The notes beneath the pieces are model-generated. The model saw only the letters and a program-made list of their open reading frames with translations, was not told where the DNA came from and made no database searches. 64,000 bases of DNA. Origin: JAOPZW01 sp963851295. GTDB taxonomy: Bacteria > Actinomycetota > Thermoleophilia > Solirubrobacterales > Solirubrobacteraceae. The first letter of the stretch is position 1, and the number at the start of each line of letters is the position of its first letter. Positions 25,462-35,197 of this stretch are shown here, piece after piece. Location: assembly GCA_963851295.1 (NCBI GenBank), contig CAWKOS010000002.1, positions 62,001-126,000 on the forward strand. Direction: 5' to 3'. Position numbers and translations under genes: made by a program.

Positions 25462-28191
25462 ATGCTCGTTGGGCGCGACGACGAATGCGCGCGCCTGGAC
25501 GCGGTCCTCGCGGACGCGCGCGCCGCGGTCGGCGGCGCGCTCGTCCTGCGCGGCGACCCGGGGATCGGCAAGACCGCCCTGCTCGACCACGCCGCGGCGC
25601 GCGCCGACGGGATGGTCGTCCTGCGCGCCCGCGGGGTCGAGTCCGAGATCGAGCTCGCGTACGCCGGCCTGCTCGAGGTGCTGCGCCCGGCGCTGGGCGC
25701 GCTCGAGCGCGTCGCGGCGCCGCAGGCCGAGGCGCTGCGCGGCGCCCTGGGCCTGGGCCCGGCGGCGACCAGCGACCGCTACCTGGTGGGCGCCGCGACC
25801 CTGAGCCTGATCGCGGCCTGCGCGGAGGAGCGGCCCGTCCTGGTGCTCGTCGACGACGTCCACTGGCTGGACCCCTCGTCGGCTTCGGCCCTGGTCTTCG
25901 CCGCGCGGCGCCTGCTCGCCGATGCCGTCGCGATGGTCTTCGCCACCCGCTCGGGCGAGGCGGCCGCGGTCGACGGCGCCGGCCTGGCCGAGCTGGAGGT
26001 GGGCGGCCTCGACCTCGAGGCGGCGCGGCTGGTCCTCGTGCACAGCGCGGGCGGTCCCGTCCCGGCCGCCACGGCCGGCTGGCTGCACGCGGCCACCGGC
26101 GGCAACCCGCTCGGCCTCGTCGAGCTCGCCGCGGAGTCCTCCAGGCTCGGGCCCGCGCCCGTCGACGCCCCCGCGCCGCTCGGCGCGCGGATCGAGCGGG
26201 CGCTGCGCCGGCGCCTGGACGGGCTCTCGGCGCAGGCGCAGGCCGCGCTGCTCGTCGCCGCCGCCAGCGACGCCGACGACGCCGCGCCCATCCTGCGCGC
26301 GGTGCCCGCGGTCGGGGGCACGCTGGCGGGCCTCGAGGAGGCCGAGCAGCGCGGGCTGCTGACGCTCGGGGCGGGACGGATCGCCTTTCAGCACCCGCTC
26401 GTGCGCTCGGCCTCCTACGCGGCCGCGACCGGGGCCCAGCGCCGCGCGGCGCACCGCGCCCTGGCGGCCGCGCTCGAGCCGGCCGACGTCGATCGCCGCG
26501 CCTGGCACGACGCGGCGGCCGCCGTCGGTCCCGACGAGGTGGTGGCCGCGGGCCTGGCGGCGGCGGGCGCTCGCGCGCGTGAGCGCAGCGCCTTCGCGGC
26601 CGCCGCCACCGCGCTGGAGCGCGCGGCCGGGCTCACCCCCGAGGCGGGCCGGCGCGCCGTGCGGCTGCACGCCGCCGCCGACGCCGCGTGGCTGGCCGGC
26701 CAGCCCGAGCGGGCGCTGGCGCTCCTCGACGACGCGCAGGGGCTGGATCCCGAGCCGCTCCTGGCGGCCGAGCTCGCGCACCTGCGCGGGCACATCGGCT
26801 CGCGCCGCGGGCCGCTGACCGAGGCGGTGCTGATCCTGCTCGAGGGCGCGCGGACGCTCGGCGAGCGCGACCCGGGCAAGGCCAGCGCGATGGCCGCCGA
26901 CGCCGCCTACGCAGCCTTCTACGCCGCGCGCCCGGACCTCATGACGCAGGCCGCCCGGCTCGCCCTGTCGCTGGCGCCCGCCGACGACGTCCTCACCGCG
27001 TGCGTGGCCGCCGCCGCCAACGGCGTGGCGCTCGTGATGGTGGGCGAGCCCGAGGCCGAGGGGGAGCTGCGGCGCGCCGCCGCGCTCGTGACGGCGGCGC
27101 CCGAGCTGCACGAGGACCCGCGGCTCATCAGCTGGCTGGGCGTCGTCCCGCTCTTCCTGCGCGAGAGCAGCGCCGGCGCGGCGGAGCTGCGCGCCGCCAC
27201 GGCGCGCGCCCGCGCCCGCGGGGCGGTGGCGGCGCTGCCGCACGCGCTCTTCTCGCTCGGCGCCGACGCGGCGGGCTCGGCGCGCTGGAGCGAGGCGGTG
27301 GCCTTCTTCGAGGAGGGCCTGGCGCTCGCCCGCGAGACCGGGCTGCGCGTCGACATCGCCACCAACCTCTCCGGCCTGGCGCGCATGGACGCGCGCCAGG
27401 GGCGCAGCGAGGCGGCGGTGCGTCACGCCGACGAGGCGCTGGCGCTCGCGCGCGAGTTCGGGATGACCGTCCACGAGTGCTGGGCGCTCGCCTCGCGCGG
27501 CGAGCTGCACGCGGTCGCCGGCGAGCTCGACGCCGCGATCGCCGCCTTCGAGGAGAAGCAGGCGGTTCTCGCCGAGGCCGGGCTGGGCGACGTCGACGTC
27601 TCGGCCGCGCCCGAGCTGGTCGAGGCCTACGTGCGCGTGGGCCGGGTCGCCGACGCGCGCGAGCAAGCCGGCGCGCACGCCGAGCAGGCCGAGGCCAAGG
27701 GCCGCCCGTGGGCCCTCGCCCGCGCCCACCGGGCGCTCGCCATGGTCAGCGACGAGGGCTACGAAGAGCACTTCGCGGCGGCGCTCGAGGCGCACGGGCG
27801 AACCGAGGACCTCTTCGAGCTCGCGCACACGCGACTGTGCCTGGGCGAGCGCCGGCGGCGCGACGGCCGGCGCATCGAGGCCCGCGAGGCGCTGCGCGGC
27901 GCGCTGGAGGGCTTCGAGCGCCTGGGCGCGGCCCAATGGGCGCAGCGGGCCCGCGAGGAGCTCGAGGCCAGCGGCGAGCGCGCGCGGCGCCGCGATCCCT
28001 CGACCCTCGACGAGCTCACGCCTCAGGAGCTGCGCATCGCGATGCTGCTCGCCGAGGGCGCGACCACGCGCCAGGCCGCCGAGGCGCTCTTCCTCAGCCC
28101 CAAGACGATCGAGTACCACCTGCGCCACGTCTACCTCAAGCTCGCGATCAACAACCGCGCCGCCCTGGCCGACGCCCTGCGCGAGGGCTAG
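25462..28191 (+). CDS. Large ATP-binding LuxR-family regulator (LAL/MalT-like)
   Basis: A 909-residue transcriptional regulator. The N-terminal AAA-type ATPase has Walker A GDPGIGKT (residues 31-38) and Walker B RPVLVLVDDVHWLD. A long middle part of TPR-like helical repeats is rich in Ala/Glu/Arg. The last 65 residues form a LuxR-type helix-turn-helix (LTPQELRIAMLLAEGATTRQAAEALFLSPKTIEYH split across the domain). It is divergent from adenosine deaminase with a shared symmetrical promoter, so it may control nucleoside genes. The inducer is unknown. Confidence 0.9.
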   Translation: MLVGRDDECARLDAVLADARAAVGGALVLRGDPGIGKTALLDHAAARADGMVVLRARGVESEIELAYAGLLEVLRPALGALERVAAPQAEALRGALGLGPAATSDRYLVGAATLSLIAACAEERPVLVLVDDVHWLDPSSASALVFAARRLLADAVAMVFATRSGEAAAVDGAGLAELEVGGLDLEAARLVLVHSAGGPVPAATAGWLHAATGGNPLGLVELAAESSRLGPAPVDAPAPLGARIERALRRRLDGLSAQAQAALLVAAASDADDAAPILRAVPAVGGTLAGLEEAEQRGLLTLGAGRIAFQHPLVRSASYAAATGAQRRAAHRALAAALEPADVDRRAWHDAAAAVGPDEVVAAGLAAAGARARERSAFAAAATALERAAGLTPEAGRRAVRLHAAADAAWLAGQPERALALLDDAQGLDPEPLLAAELAHLRGHIGSRRGPLTEAVLILLEGARTLGERDPGKASAMAADAAYAAFYAARPDLMTQAARLALSLAPADDVLTACVAAAANGVALVMVGEPEAEGELRRAAALVTAAPELHEDPRLISWLGVVPLFLRESSAGAAELRAATARARARGAVAALPHALFSLGADAAGSARWSEAVAFFEEGLALARETGLRVDIATNLSGLARMDARQGRSEAAVRHADEALALAREFGMTVHECWALASRGELHAVAGELDAAIAAFEEKQAVLAEAGLGDVDVSAAPELVEAYVRVGRVADAREQAGAHAEQAEAKGRPWALARAHRALAMVSDEGYEEHFAAALEAHGRTEDLFELAHTRLCLGERRRRDGRRIEAREALRGALEGFERLGAAQWAQRAREELEASGERARRRDPSTLDELTPQELRIAMLLAEGATTRQAAEALFLSPKTIEYHLRHVYLKLAINNRAALADALREG

Positions 28192-30290
28192 AGGAGCTCG
28201 GCGATCAGCGCGGCGGCCCGCGCGGCGCCGTCGTCGGCCACCGGCAGGTAGCTCGGCGGCGCGGCCAGCGCCCCGGCCGCGGCGGCGGCGATGGCGCCGG
28301 CGTCGCAGTCGGCCACCTCGAGCACGCGCTCGTGGCCGTGGCGCGCGAGCCGGTGGCGCACGTGCAGGCGCTGCTCGAAGTGGCGGCGCAGGGGGAAGGA
28401 GACGAACGGCCGCCCGGCCGCGATGAGCTCCATGCCCGTGCTCATGCCGCCGTGCACGAGCGCGACGTCGCAGGCGGCGAGGTGGCGGTGCAGGTCGGGC
28501 ACGTAGCCGCGGGCCTCCACGCCGTCGCCCAGCGCGCGCGGGTCGAGCCGCGGGCCGCACACCGCGACCATCCGCGCACCGGGCACGCGCTCGCGCAGCG
28601 CCGGCGCCGCGGCGCCGGCACGATGCACGAGCGAGCCCGCCACGCCCGAGCCGCCGACCGCCACGAGGAACACGGGCTCCTCGCCGGCGTAGCCGAGCTC
28701 GGCGCGCAGGGCCTCGCGGTCGGCAATCTCGGCGTGCGGGACGCCGGTGACCTGGCCGCAGAACGCGAAGTGGCGCTCGGTCCAGGCGCGGATCTCGGGC
28801 AGCCCGGGCCCGAAGGTCCCGGGCAGGACGTCCTCGGGGTCGCCGACGAAGATCGCCGCGTCGCGCAGCGACGGATAGCGCTCGACATGCTCGACCATCT
28901 CGGCGTTGAGGTCGGCGCACAGGTAGGCCTCGTGCTCGCCGTGCTCGGGCAGCGCCAGCCAGCCCACGAAGTCGGTGAGCCACACGAAGGGGGCGCGCTT
29001 GTCCTCGGGGTTCTCGTGCAGGTAGTAGTCGAGCTCCCAGGCCTCGTCGCCGATCCAGAGGTCGTAGGGCTCGGCGTGCGCGACGTCGCGGAAGACCATG
29101 TAGTTGGCGAAGAGGACCTCGTCCATCTGGCGGATGGCCTCGAAGGCCCACAGCTCGTGGTCGGCGCCGAAGGCGTCGATGTGGACGGCCTCGCTGGCCA
29201 GGTCGGCGCTGCGCGGGTGCACGCGTTCGCCGGCGGCGCGCAGCGCGGTGCTCGTCGGCTCCTGCGCCAGCCAGTCGATCTCCAGCCCGGGCACGAGCGC
29301 GCGCAGCTCGCGCGCGATCGCGATGTCGCGGCGGGCGTGGCCGAGCCCGATGGGGGAGGAGACGTACAGAGCGCGCCGTGGCCGGGCCAGGGCCCGGCCG
29401 AAGCTGCGCGGCGCGCGCTCGTGCGGCGCGACGCGCTGGGCGAAGGCGCGCAGCTCGGCATTGACGCGCACCGGATGGCGGACGTTGACGACGTGGCCGC
29501 AGTCCTCCCAGAGCTGCAGCTCGCCGCCGGTGAGCCGCGCGAAGATCTCGCTCGCCGACGAAGGCCGGATGCCGTCGGCGGTCCCGTGGATGGCGAGGAC
29601 CGGGCAGCGGACGCGGGCGCAGAGCTCCTCGGCGCGGGCCTCGTCGAGGTCGTCCAGCGCCTCGGCGCTGAGGATGAGCGACTCGACGCCGCCCTCGCGC
29701 GCCCATCCGATCGCGTCCTCGATGCCCTTGGTCGAGTGCGGCTCGGCGAAGCTGCGCCCGAAGAAGAAGCGCAGGAAGGCGTCGAAGTCGCGCCGCCAGA
29801 AGACCTTGTTGGCCATCGCCCAGCCCTCGGCCTCGCCCGGGTCGCCGTCGAACGGGTGCCCGACCCGCTCGGGCAGCGGCGGACCGAGGGGCAGGAAGGC
29901 CCCGAGCGTCACAAGGCCGAGCACCCGCTCGGGGTGCTCGGCGGCGAGCCGCAGCCCGCGCCCGGCACCGGCCGAGAGGCCGACGACGATCGCGGCCTCG
30001 ACCTTCACCGCGTCGAGCACGGCCAGCGCGTCGCAGACGTGCAGGCGCTCCTCGTAGCCCGCGGCGTCGGCCGGGCGCCCCGAGCGCCCGTTGCCGCGGG
30101 GGTCGAAGGTGATCACGCGGTGATCGCGCGAGAGGTCGGCGACCTGGTACTTCCAGACGCGGGAGTGGACGATCGACCACGCCGGCAGCAGCAGGAGGAC
30201 GGGGCCCCGCGTGCCGGTCACCTCGTAGGCGATGCGGACGCCGCCGGCCCCCCGGACGGCGCCCGCCTCGTCTGCTTCGCGTGCGCGCAT
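28188..30290 (-). CDS. Fusion of alpha/beta hydrolase and GT-B glycosyltransferase-like domain
   Basis: A 700-residue two-domain protein. Residues 1 to about 295 form an alpha/beta hydrolase (DPRGNGRSGRP, nucleophile elbow GLSAGAG instead of GHSxG, His in EDCGHVVNV). Residues about 310-700 form a GT-B-type glycosyltransferase or MGT-like fold beginning RALYVSSPIGLGHARRD and containing ALVHGGMSTGMELIAAGRP, the nucleotide-sugar-binding region. The last bases overlap the end of the LuxR gene. A two-step action on one small molecule is possible. Substrates unknown. Confidence 0.8.
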   Translation of the reverse strand: MRAREADEAGAVRGAGGVRIAYEVTGTRGPVLLLLPAWSIVHSRVWKYQVADLSRDHRVITFDPRGNGRSGRPADAAGYEERLHVCDALAVLDAVKVEAAIVVGLSAGAGRGLRLAAEHPERVLGLVTLGAFLPLGPPLPERVGHPFDGDPGEAEGWAMANKVFWRRDFDAFLRFFFGRSFAEPHSTKGIEDAIGWAREGGVESLILSAEALDDLDEARAEELCARVRCPVLAIHGTADGIRPSSASEIFARLTGGELQLWEDCGHVVNVRHPVRVNAELRAFAQRVAPHERAPRSFGRALARPRRALYVSSPIGLGHARRDIAIARELRALVPGLEIDWLAQEPTSTALRAAGERVHPRSADLASEAVHIDAFGADHELWAFEAIRQMDEVLFANYMVFRDVAHAEPYDLWIGDEAWELDYYLHENPEDKRAPFVWLTDFVGWLALPEHGEHEAYLCADLNAEMVEHVERYPSLRDAAIFVGDPEDVLPGTFGPGLPEIRAWTERHFAFCGQVTGVPHAEIADREALRAELGYAGEEPVFLVAVGGSGVAGSLVHRAGAAAPALRERVPGARMVAVCGPRLDPRALGDGVEARGYVPDLHRHLAACDVALVHGGMSTGMELIAAGRPFVSFPLRRHFEQRLHVRHRLARHGHERVLEVADCDAGAIAAAAAGALAAPPSYLPVADDGAARAAALIAELL

Positions 30291-30305
30291 GGCGCCGCGA
30301 TCCTC

Positions 30306-31382
30306 TCAGGCCACGCGGGCCTCGAGCACGATGTTGAACGGCGTCTCGGCCGCCCGGCGGACGCGCTTGAAGCCGCCCTGGGTGATGACCTCGGTCAGGC
30401 GGGCCTCGCCGGCCTGGGCGCCGAGGGCGACCCGGCCGTCCTGCGCGAGCGAGCTCGGCGTGCACAGCAGCGTCGAGAACGCGTAGTAGGTGCGCCCCAC
30501 CGGGTTGAGGTTGTCCTCCACGCGGTCGCCGGCCATCGGCTCGACGACCATCCACGTGCCGTCGTCGGCGAGCGTGCTGCGGACGTGCGCCGCCGCGGCG
30601 ACGGGGTCGCCCATGTCGTGCAGGCAGTCGAAGCAGCAGGCGAAGTCGTAGCCGCTGCCCGGGAAGGCGTCGGCGGGCGCGACCTCGAAGCGCACGCGGC
30701 CTTCGAGGCCGGCTTCGCGGGCGCGCTCGCGGGCGAGCTCGATCGAGCCGTCGTGGTAGTCGAAGCCGACGATCTCGCTGGCGGGGAACGCCTGGGCCAG
30801 CAGGATGGTCGACGCGCCGAGCCCACAGCCGATGTCGGCCACGCGGCCGCCTGCCGTCAGCTTCTCCTGGACGCCGTCGAGCGCGGGGATCCAGCTCTCG
30901 ACGAGGTTGGCGATGTAGCCCGGACGGAAGAAGCGCTCGCAGCCCTCGAAGACGTCGTGGTTGTGCTCGTGCCAGCCGAAGCCGGTGCCGGTGCTGAACG
31001 CCTCGCGGACGTGCCCGGCGTCACGGGCGCTGCCCAGCGCGAGCTGGAAGGCGCCCGGCATGAAGGCCGGGCTCGCCGGGTCGGCGAAGAGCATCGCCTG
31101 CTCGGGGGTGAGCTCGTAGCGGGCGGTCGGCGGGTCGTAGTCGACGTACCCGCTCGCCGCCTGGGCGTTGAGCCACTCGCGCACGTAGCGCTCCGCGCAG
31201 TCGGTGCGGGCGGCGAGCTCGGCCGGCGTGCAGGGGCCGGCGTCGGCGAGCGCCCGGTAGAGCCCGAGCTCGTCGCCGATCGTGATGAGCGCGGCGTTGA
31301 CCGTCGCGCCGATCTCGGTGACGGCCTGTCCGACGAGCGCGTTGAGGCGCTCTTCGTCGAGGGTGTGCTCCTGAATGGCCAT
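30306..31382 (-). CDS. Class I SAM-dependent methyltransferase with winged-helix N-terminus
   Basis: A 358-residue methyltransferase resembling the Rv2258c group. An N-terminal winged-helix dimerisation domain (CTPAELAARTDCAERYVREWL) precedes the Rossmann fold with motif I VADIGCGLGAST, the acidic end of strand 2 (GFDYHDGSIELA) and CFDCLHDMGDP. The ATG has AAGGAG eight bases upstream. The gene directly follows the structured non-coding region on the same strand. Methyl acceptor unknown. Confidence 0.88.
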   Translation of the reverse strand: MAIQEHTLDEERLNALVGQAVTEIGATVNAALITIGDELGLYRALADAGPCTPAELAARTDCAERYVREWLNAQAASGYVDYDPPTARYELTPEQAMLFADPASPAFMPGAFQLALGSARDAGHVREAFSTGTGFGWHEHNHDVFEGCERFFRPGYIANLVESWIPALDGVQEKLTAGGRVADIGCGLGASTILLAQAFPASEIVGFDYHDGSIELARERAREAGLEGRVRFEVAPADAFPGSGYDFACCFDCLHDMGDPVAAAAHVRSTLADDGTWMVVEPMAGDRVEDNLNPVGRTYYAFSTLLCTPSSLAQDGRVALGAQAGEARLTEVITQGGFKRVRRAAETPFNIVLEARVA

Positions 31383-31488
31383 GGAACGTGCTCCTTGGGT
31401 CGGTTGCGGGCCGACCGTAGGAGCGCGCGGGTGCCCATCGCCTCAGGGGGGCCCCCTGGTTGTGTCTCGGCTCGGCGCTGGGGGGACT

Positions 31489-31549
31489 GTCCGCGCCGAC
31501 GGGCTCGCGCTCTCCGCTTCATGCTCGTGGTCGCGAAGGATCACCGAGG
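31489..31549. repeat. Left arm of long inverted repeat
   Basis: Begins GTCCGCGCCGAC and ends TCACCGAGG. The reverse complement of 32081-32142 matches it at 12 bases, then 18 bases (GCTCGCGCTCTCCGCTTC), then GGTCGCGAA and TCACCGAGG, with short mismatched stretches between. Confidence 0.7.
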
Positions 31550-31898
31550 GAGAGAGTGACCGGCGCGCCCGGGGACGCCGGCGCGCGCGGCTCCTCGGCG
31601 CGGGCGGCCAGCACAGCGCGCGCGGCTCCCGTGCGTGGGCGGTCAGCCCAGCGCAGGCGCTTCCCGGGCGCGCCCGCTTCGCGCGTGCTGCGCTTGTGCC
31701 GCATAGCGGGAGCTAGGCAGCACGCGGCATACCGGAGCGCCCAAGGTGTGACGAAACGCGCGCGCTTCGCGCCAGAACACACACGTCCGCGTGGAGCCAC
31801 ACGCGCTGCCAGCGCCGCCGGACCCGCGCGTGCTGCTCTAGCTGTAGTTCCTGAGCACGTTGTTCGGAGTTCCGGGTCGCTGTGACCCCCGTTGCGGT

Positions 31899-31916
31899 GC
31901 GAACAGCTCACCGAGG
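31899..31916. repeat. Internal copy of the inverted-repeat end
   Basis: GCGAACAGCTCACCGAGG is the exact reverse complement of 32081-32098 and a near copy of 31533-31549 in the left arm. It gives the region an alternative pairing for the right arm. Confidence 0.65.
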
Positions 31917-31931
31917 AACGGGTCCGTCCCC

Positions 31932-31992
31932 GGGGGTCGAACGTCGGTCCTACCCCGTGTGGACGGGGGAAGACCGACGTTCGGCGCCCCCC
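31932..31992. ncRNA. Strong hairpin, candidate structured RNA element
   Basis: CGAACGTCGGTC (31938-31949) pairs perfectly with GACCGACGTTCG (31972-31983). Inside it CCCCGT (31953-31958) pairs with ACGGGG (31963-31968), and outside it a G5 run (31932-31936) can pair with a C5 run (31988-31992). No coding frame explains it. Strand and expression are unknown. Confidence 0.4.
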
Positions 31993-32080
31993 GGGGGCCG
32001 GCGGCGGCGCGCGGTTGACGCAGAAAGACGCACACGCCGGCGACACCGCAGGCGCAACGACCACCGCAAGCCCCCCTTCC

Positions 32081-32142
32081 CCTCGGTGAGCTGTTCGCGA
32101 CCGCTCGCTCGAAGCGGAGAGCGCGAGCGCGTCGGCGCGGAC
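32081..32142. repeat. Right arm of long inverted repeat, at the thymidine phosphorylase stop
   Basis: Lies two bases beyond the deoA stop codon on the minus strand. It contains a self-complementary part (CGCTCG ... CGAGCG around a CTTC-type turn) that could terminate deoA transcription. The whole arm is the imperfect inverse of 31489-31549. Confidence 0.65.
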
Positions 32143-32144
32143 CC

Positions 32145-33436
<1,292 letters not shown>

Positions 33437-33440
<4 letters not shown>

Positions 33441-34240
33441 GCGAGCCTCCCCACGAAGGCCTCGAGCAGGCGCGCGAGGTCGACGGCGGCGCGCGAGGCG
33501 TCGGCGAGCGTCTGCTCGTGGCTGAGCGGCACGTCGGACATCCCTTCGGCGAGGTTGGAGATCGCCGACACGGCGGCGACGCGCATCCCCGCATGACGGG
33601 CGAGGATCGTCTCGTGGACCGTGGACATGCCGACCGCGTCGGCGCCCATCGTGCGGAAGGCGCGGATCTCGGCCGGGGTCTCGAAGCTGGGGCCGCTCAC
33701 GGCGAGGTAGACGCCCTCGGCGAGGTCGACGCCCAGCTCGCCCGCGGTCGCGTGCAGCTGCGCGCGCAGCGCCGGGTCGTAGGCGTCGGCCAGGCTCGGG
33801 AAGCGCGGCCCGATCGCCTCGTCGTTGGGGCCGACGAGCGGGTTGTGGCCGGTGAGGTTGATGTGGTCGGAGATCGCCATCAGGCGCCCGGGGCCGACCT
33901 CGGGGCGCAGCGAGCCCGCGGCGTTGGTGAGCACGAGGACCTCCGCGCCGGCCGCGCCCAGCGCGCGCACGGGCGTCACGCGCGGCGCCGGGTCGCCGCC
34001 CTCGTAGAGGTGCGCGCGCCCCATGAGCACGCACACCGGCACGCCGCGCAGCGTGCCGAGCACGGCGCGGCCGGCGTGGCCGTGGACGGTCGGACGCGGG
34101 AAGCCCGGGAGCTCCTCGTAGCCGACGGTGACCGCGTCGGCGACGGCGTCGGCCACCGAGCCCAGCCCCGAGCCGAGCACGATCCCCACGCGCGGCGCCC
34201 CGCGGGCGCGCAGGACGGCGGCGGCCTCGGCGGCGCTCAT
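33437..34240 (-). CDS. punA: Purine nucleoside phosphorylase (trimeric PunA type)
   Basis: A 267-residue phosphorylase that cleaves inosine/guanosine to base and ribose-1-phosphate. It shows GIVLGSGLG (phosphate loop), MGRAHLYEG, TNAAGSLRPEVGPG, the base-binding segment VSGPSFETPAEIRAFRTMGAD and GMSTVHETI. Length and motifs match trimeric PNP. It lies between the CYTH-cytidine deaminase gene and deoA on the same strand and is translationally coupled to deoA. Confidence 0.94.
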
Positions 34241-34253
34241 GCCTCGAGCGCCC

Positions 34254-35156
34254 TCATCCCAGCGCTCCCTCCTCGAAGGCCAGCGGCAGCAGCGCGGCCA
34301 TCGTCGTCTCCAGCAAGGGCCCGCCCGGGCGCCCGAGGTACACGGGCACGTCGGGGGCCGCGAACTCCCTCAGGCGCTGGCGGCAGCCGCCGCACGGCGG
34401 GCAGATGTCGAGGCGCTCGGCGACCACCGCGACGGCGGCGATCTCGGTGTCGCCCGCGGCGACCATCACCCCGATGGCAGACGCCTCGGCGCACTGGCTC
34501 TGGGGGTAGGCGATGTTCTCGACGTTGGCCCCGACGTGGACCGTCCCCGACGGCGTGCGCAGCGCCGCCCCGACCGGGAAGTTCGAGTACGGCGCGTAGG
34601 CGTTGCGCATCACCGCGTCGGCGGCGGCCAGGAGCGCCTGCGGCCCGTCGAGGAGCAGGTCCGAGTACGAGCCCGGCACCGGCTCACCCAGCCCGAGCTC
34701 CTCGCGCAGCCGCGCGACGAGCGCGTGCTCGCCCGACAGGTCGGAGTCCGGCGCCGCGACGCCCTCGAGCTCGACGAAGGACCCGAGCCCGTCGACCTCG
34801 TCGAGGTGGATGCGGACGTTCTCGTAGAGCAGCAGGCGCCGGCGCTTGTCGACCACCACGCGGGTGCCGAGCGCGGCGGCGAGCGCCTCGCGCAGGGCGG
34901 CGGGGTCGGCGCCGACCTCGGCGAGGCGGTAGGCGCTCGTGCGCGCCTCGCCCGCGTCGGGGCGCTCGTAGGCGATCAGGTAGGCGCCGTCGCCCTCCTC
35001 GCGCAGCTTCAGCCGCCCGTGCGCGCCCGCGAAGTAGGTGTCGCGCTGGATCAGCACGCCCTCGTCCGAGGCGCCCAGCGCGAGGGCGCGCTCCAGCGTC
35101 GCGGCGGGGTCGGCGTCGCGGGCCTTGATCTCGACGTTGCGGCGGGGGGCGCTCAC
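34254..35156 (-). CDS. Fusion of CYTH domain and cytidine deaminase
   Basis: A 300-residue two-domain protein. Residues 1 to about 175 form a CYTH (adenylate cyclase class IV/thiamine triphosphatase) fold: NVEIKARDAD at the start, the strand pattern RLKLREEGDGAYLIAYERPD and LDEVDGLGSFVELEG. Residues about 178-300 are a complete cytidine deaminase: AYAPYSNFPVGAAL, GANVENIAYPQSQCAEASAIG (zinc Cys and catalytic Glu) and CPPCGGCRQRL (zinc Cys pair). It would deaminate (deoxy)cytidine. The CYTH part may hydrolyse a triphosphate or sense nucleotides. First gene of the punA-deoA operon, divergent from upp. Confidence 0.88.
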   Translation of the reverse strand: MSAPRRNVEIKARDADPAATLERALALGASDEGVLIQRDTYFAGAHGRLKLREEGDGAYLIAYERPDAGEARTSAYRLAEVGADPAALREALAAALGTRVVVDKRRRLLLYENVRIHLDEVDGLGSFVELEGVAAPDSDLSGEHALVARLREELGLGEPVPGSYSDLLLDGPQALLAAADAVMRNAYAPYSNFPVGAALRTPSGTVHVGANVENIAYPQSQCAEASAIGVMVAAGDTEIAAVAVVAERLDICPPCGGCRQRLREFAAPDVPVYLGRPGGPLLETTMAALLPLAFEEGALG

Positions 35157-35197
35157 GCGGCGGCCATGCTATCTGCGGACCTGAGAGGATCGCCGCC

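Larger units (their letters stand above)
31383..32144. other. 762-base region without a credible gene, flanked by long inverted repeats
   Basis: Between the methyltransferase start and the thymidine phosphorylase stop I see no open frame with a plausible protein on either strand. The region holds about 60-base imperfect inverted repeats near its ends (31489-31549 and 32081-32142), a third partial copy of one end (31899-31916), a small GGGTC/GACCC hairpin (31874-31888) and a strong hairpin (31932-31992). It may be a large structured RNA, a MITE-like element, or a decayed insertion. Confidence 0.6.

Noticed and set aside
25429..31559. Very long antisense frames (1708 codons minus, 1623 codons plus) over the LuxR and hydrolase-glycosyltransferase genes
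   Set aside because: They cross several well-supported genes and the non-coding region without any recognisable domain; low stop frequency at high GC explains them.
31519..32064. A 181-codon frame on the minus strand in the non-coding region
   Set aside because: The product is a low-complexity Arg/Ala/Pro mix with no domain, no ribosome-binding site and no codon pattern like its neighbours. It also runs through the hairpins.
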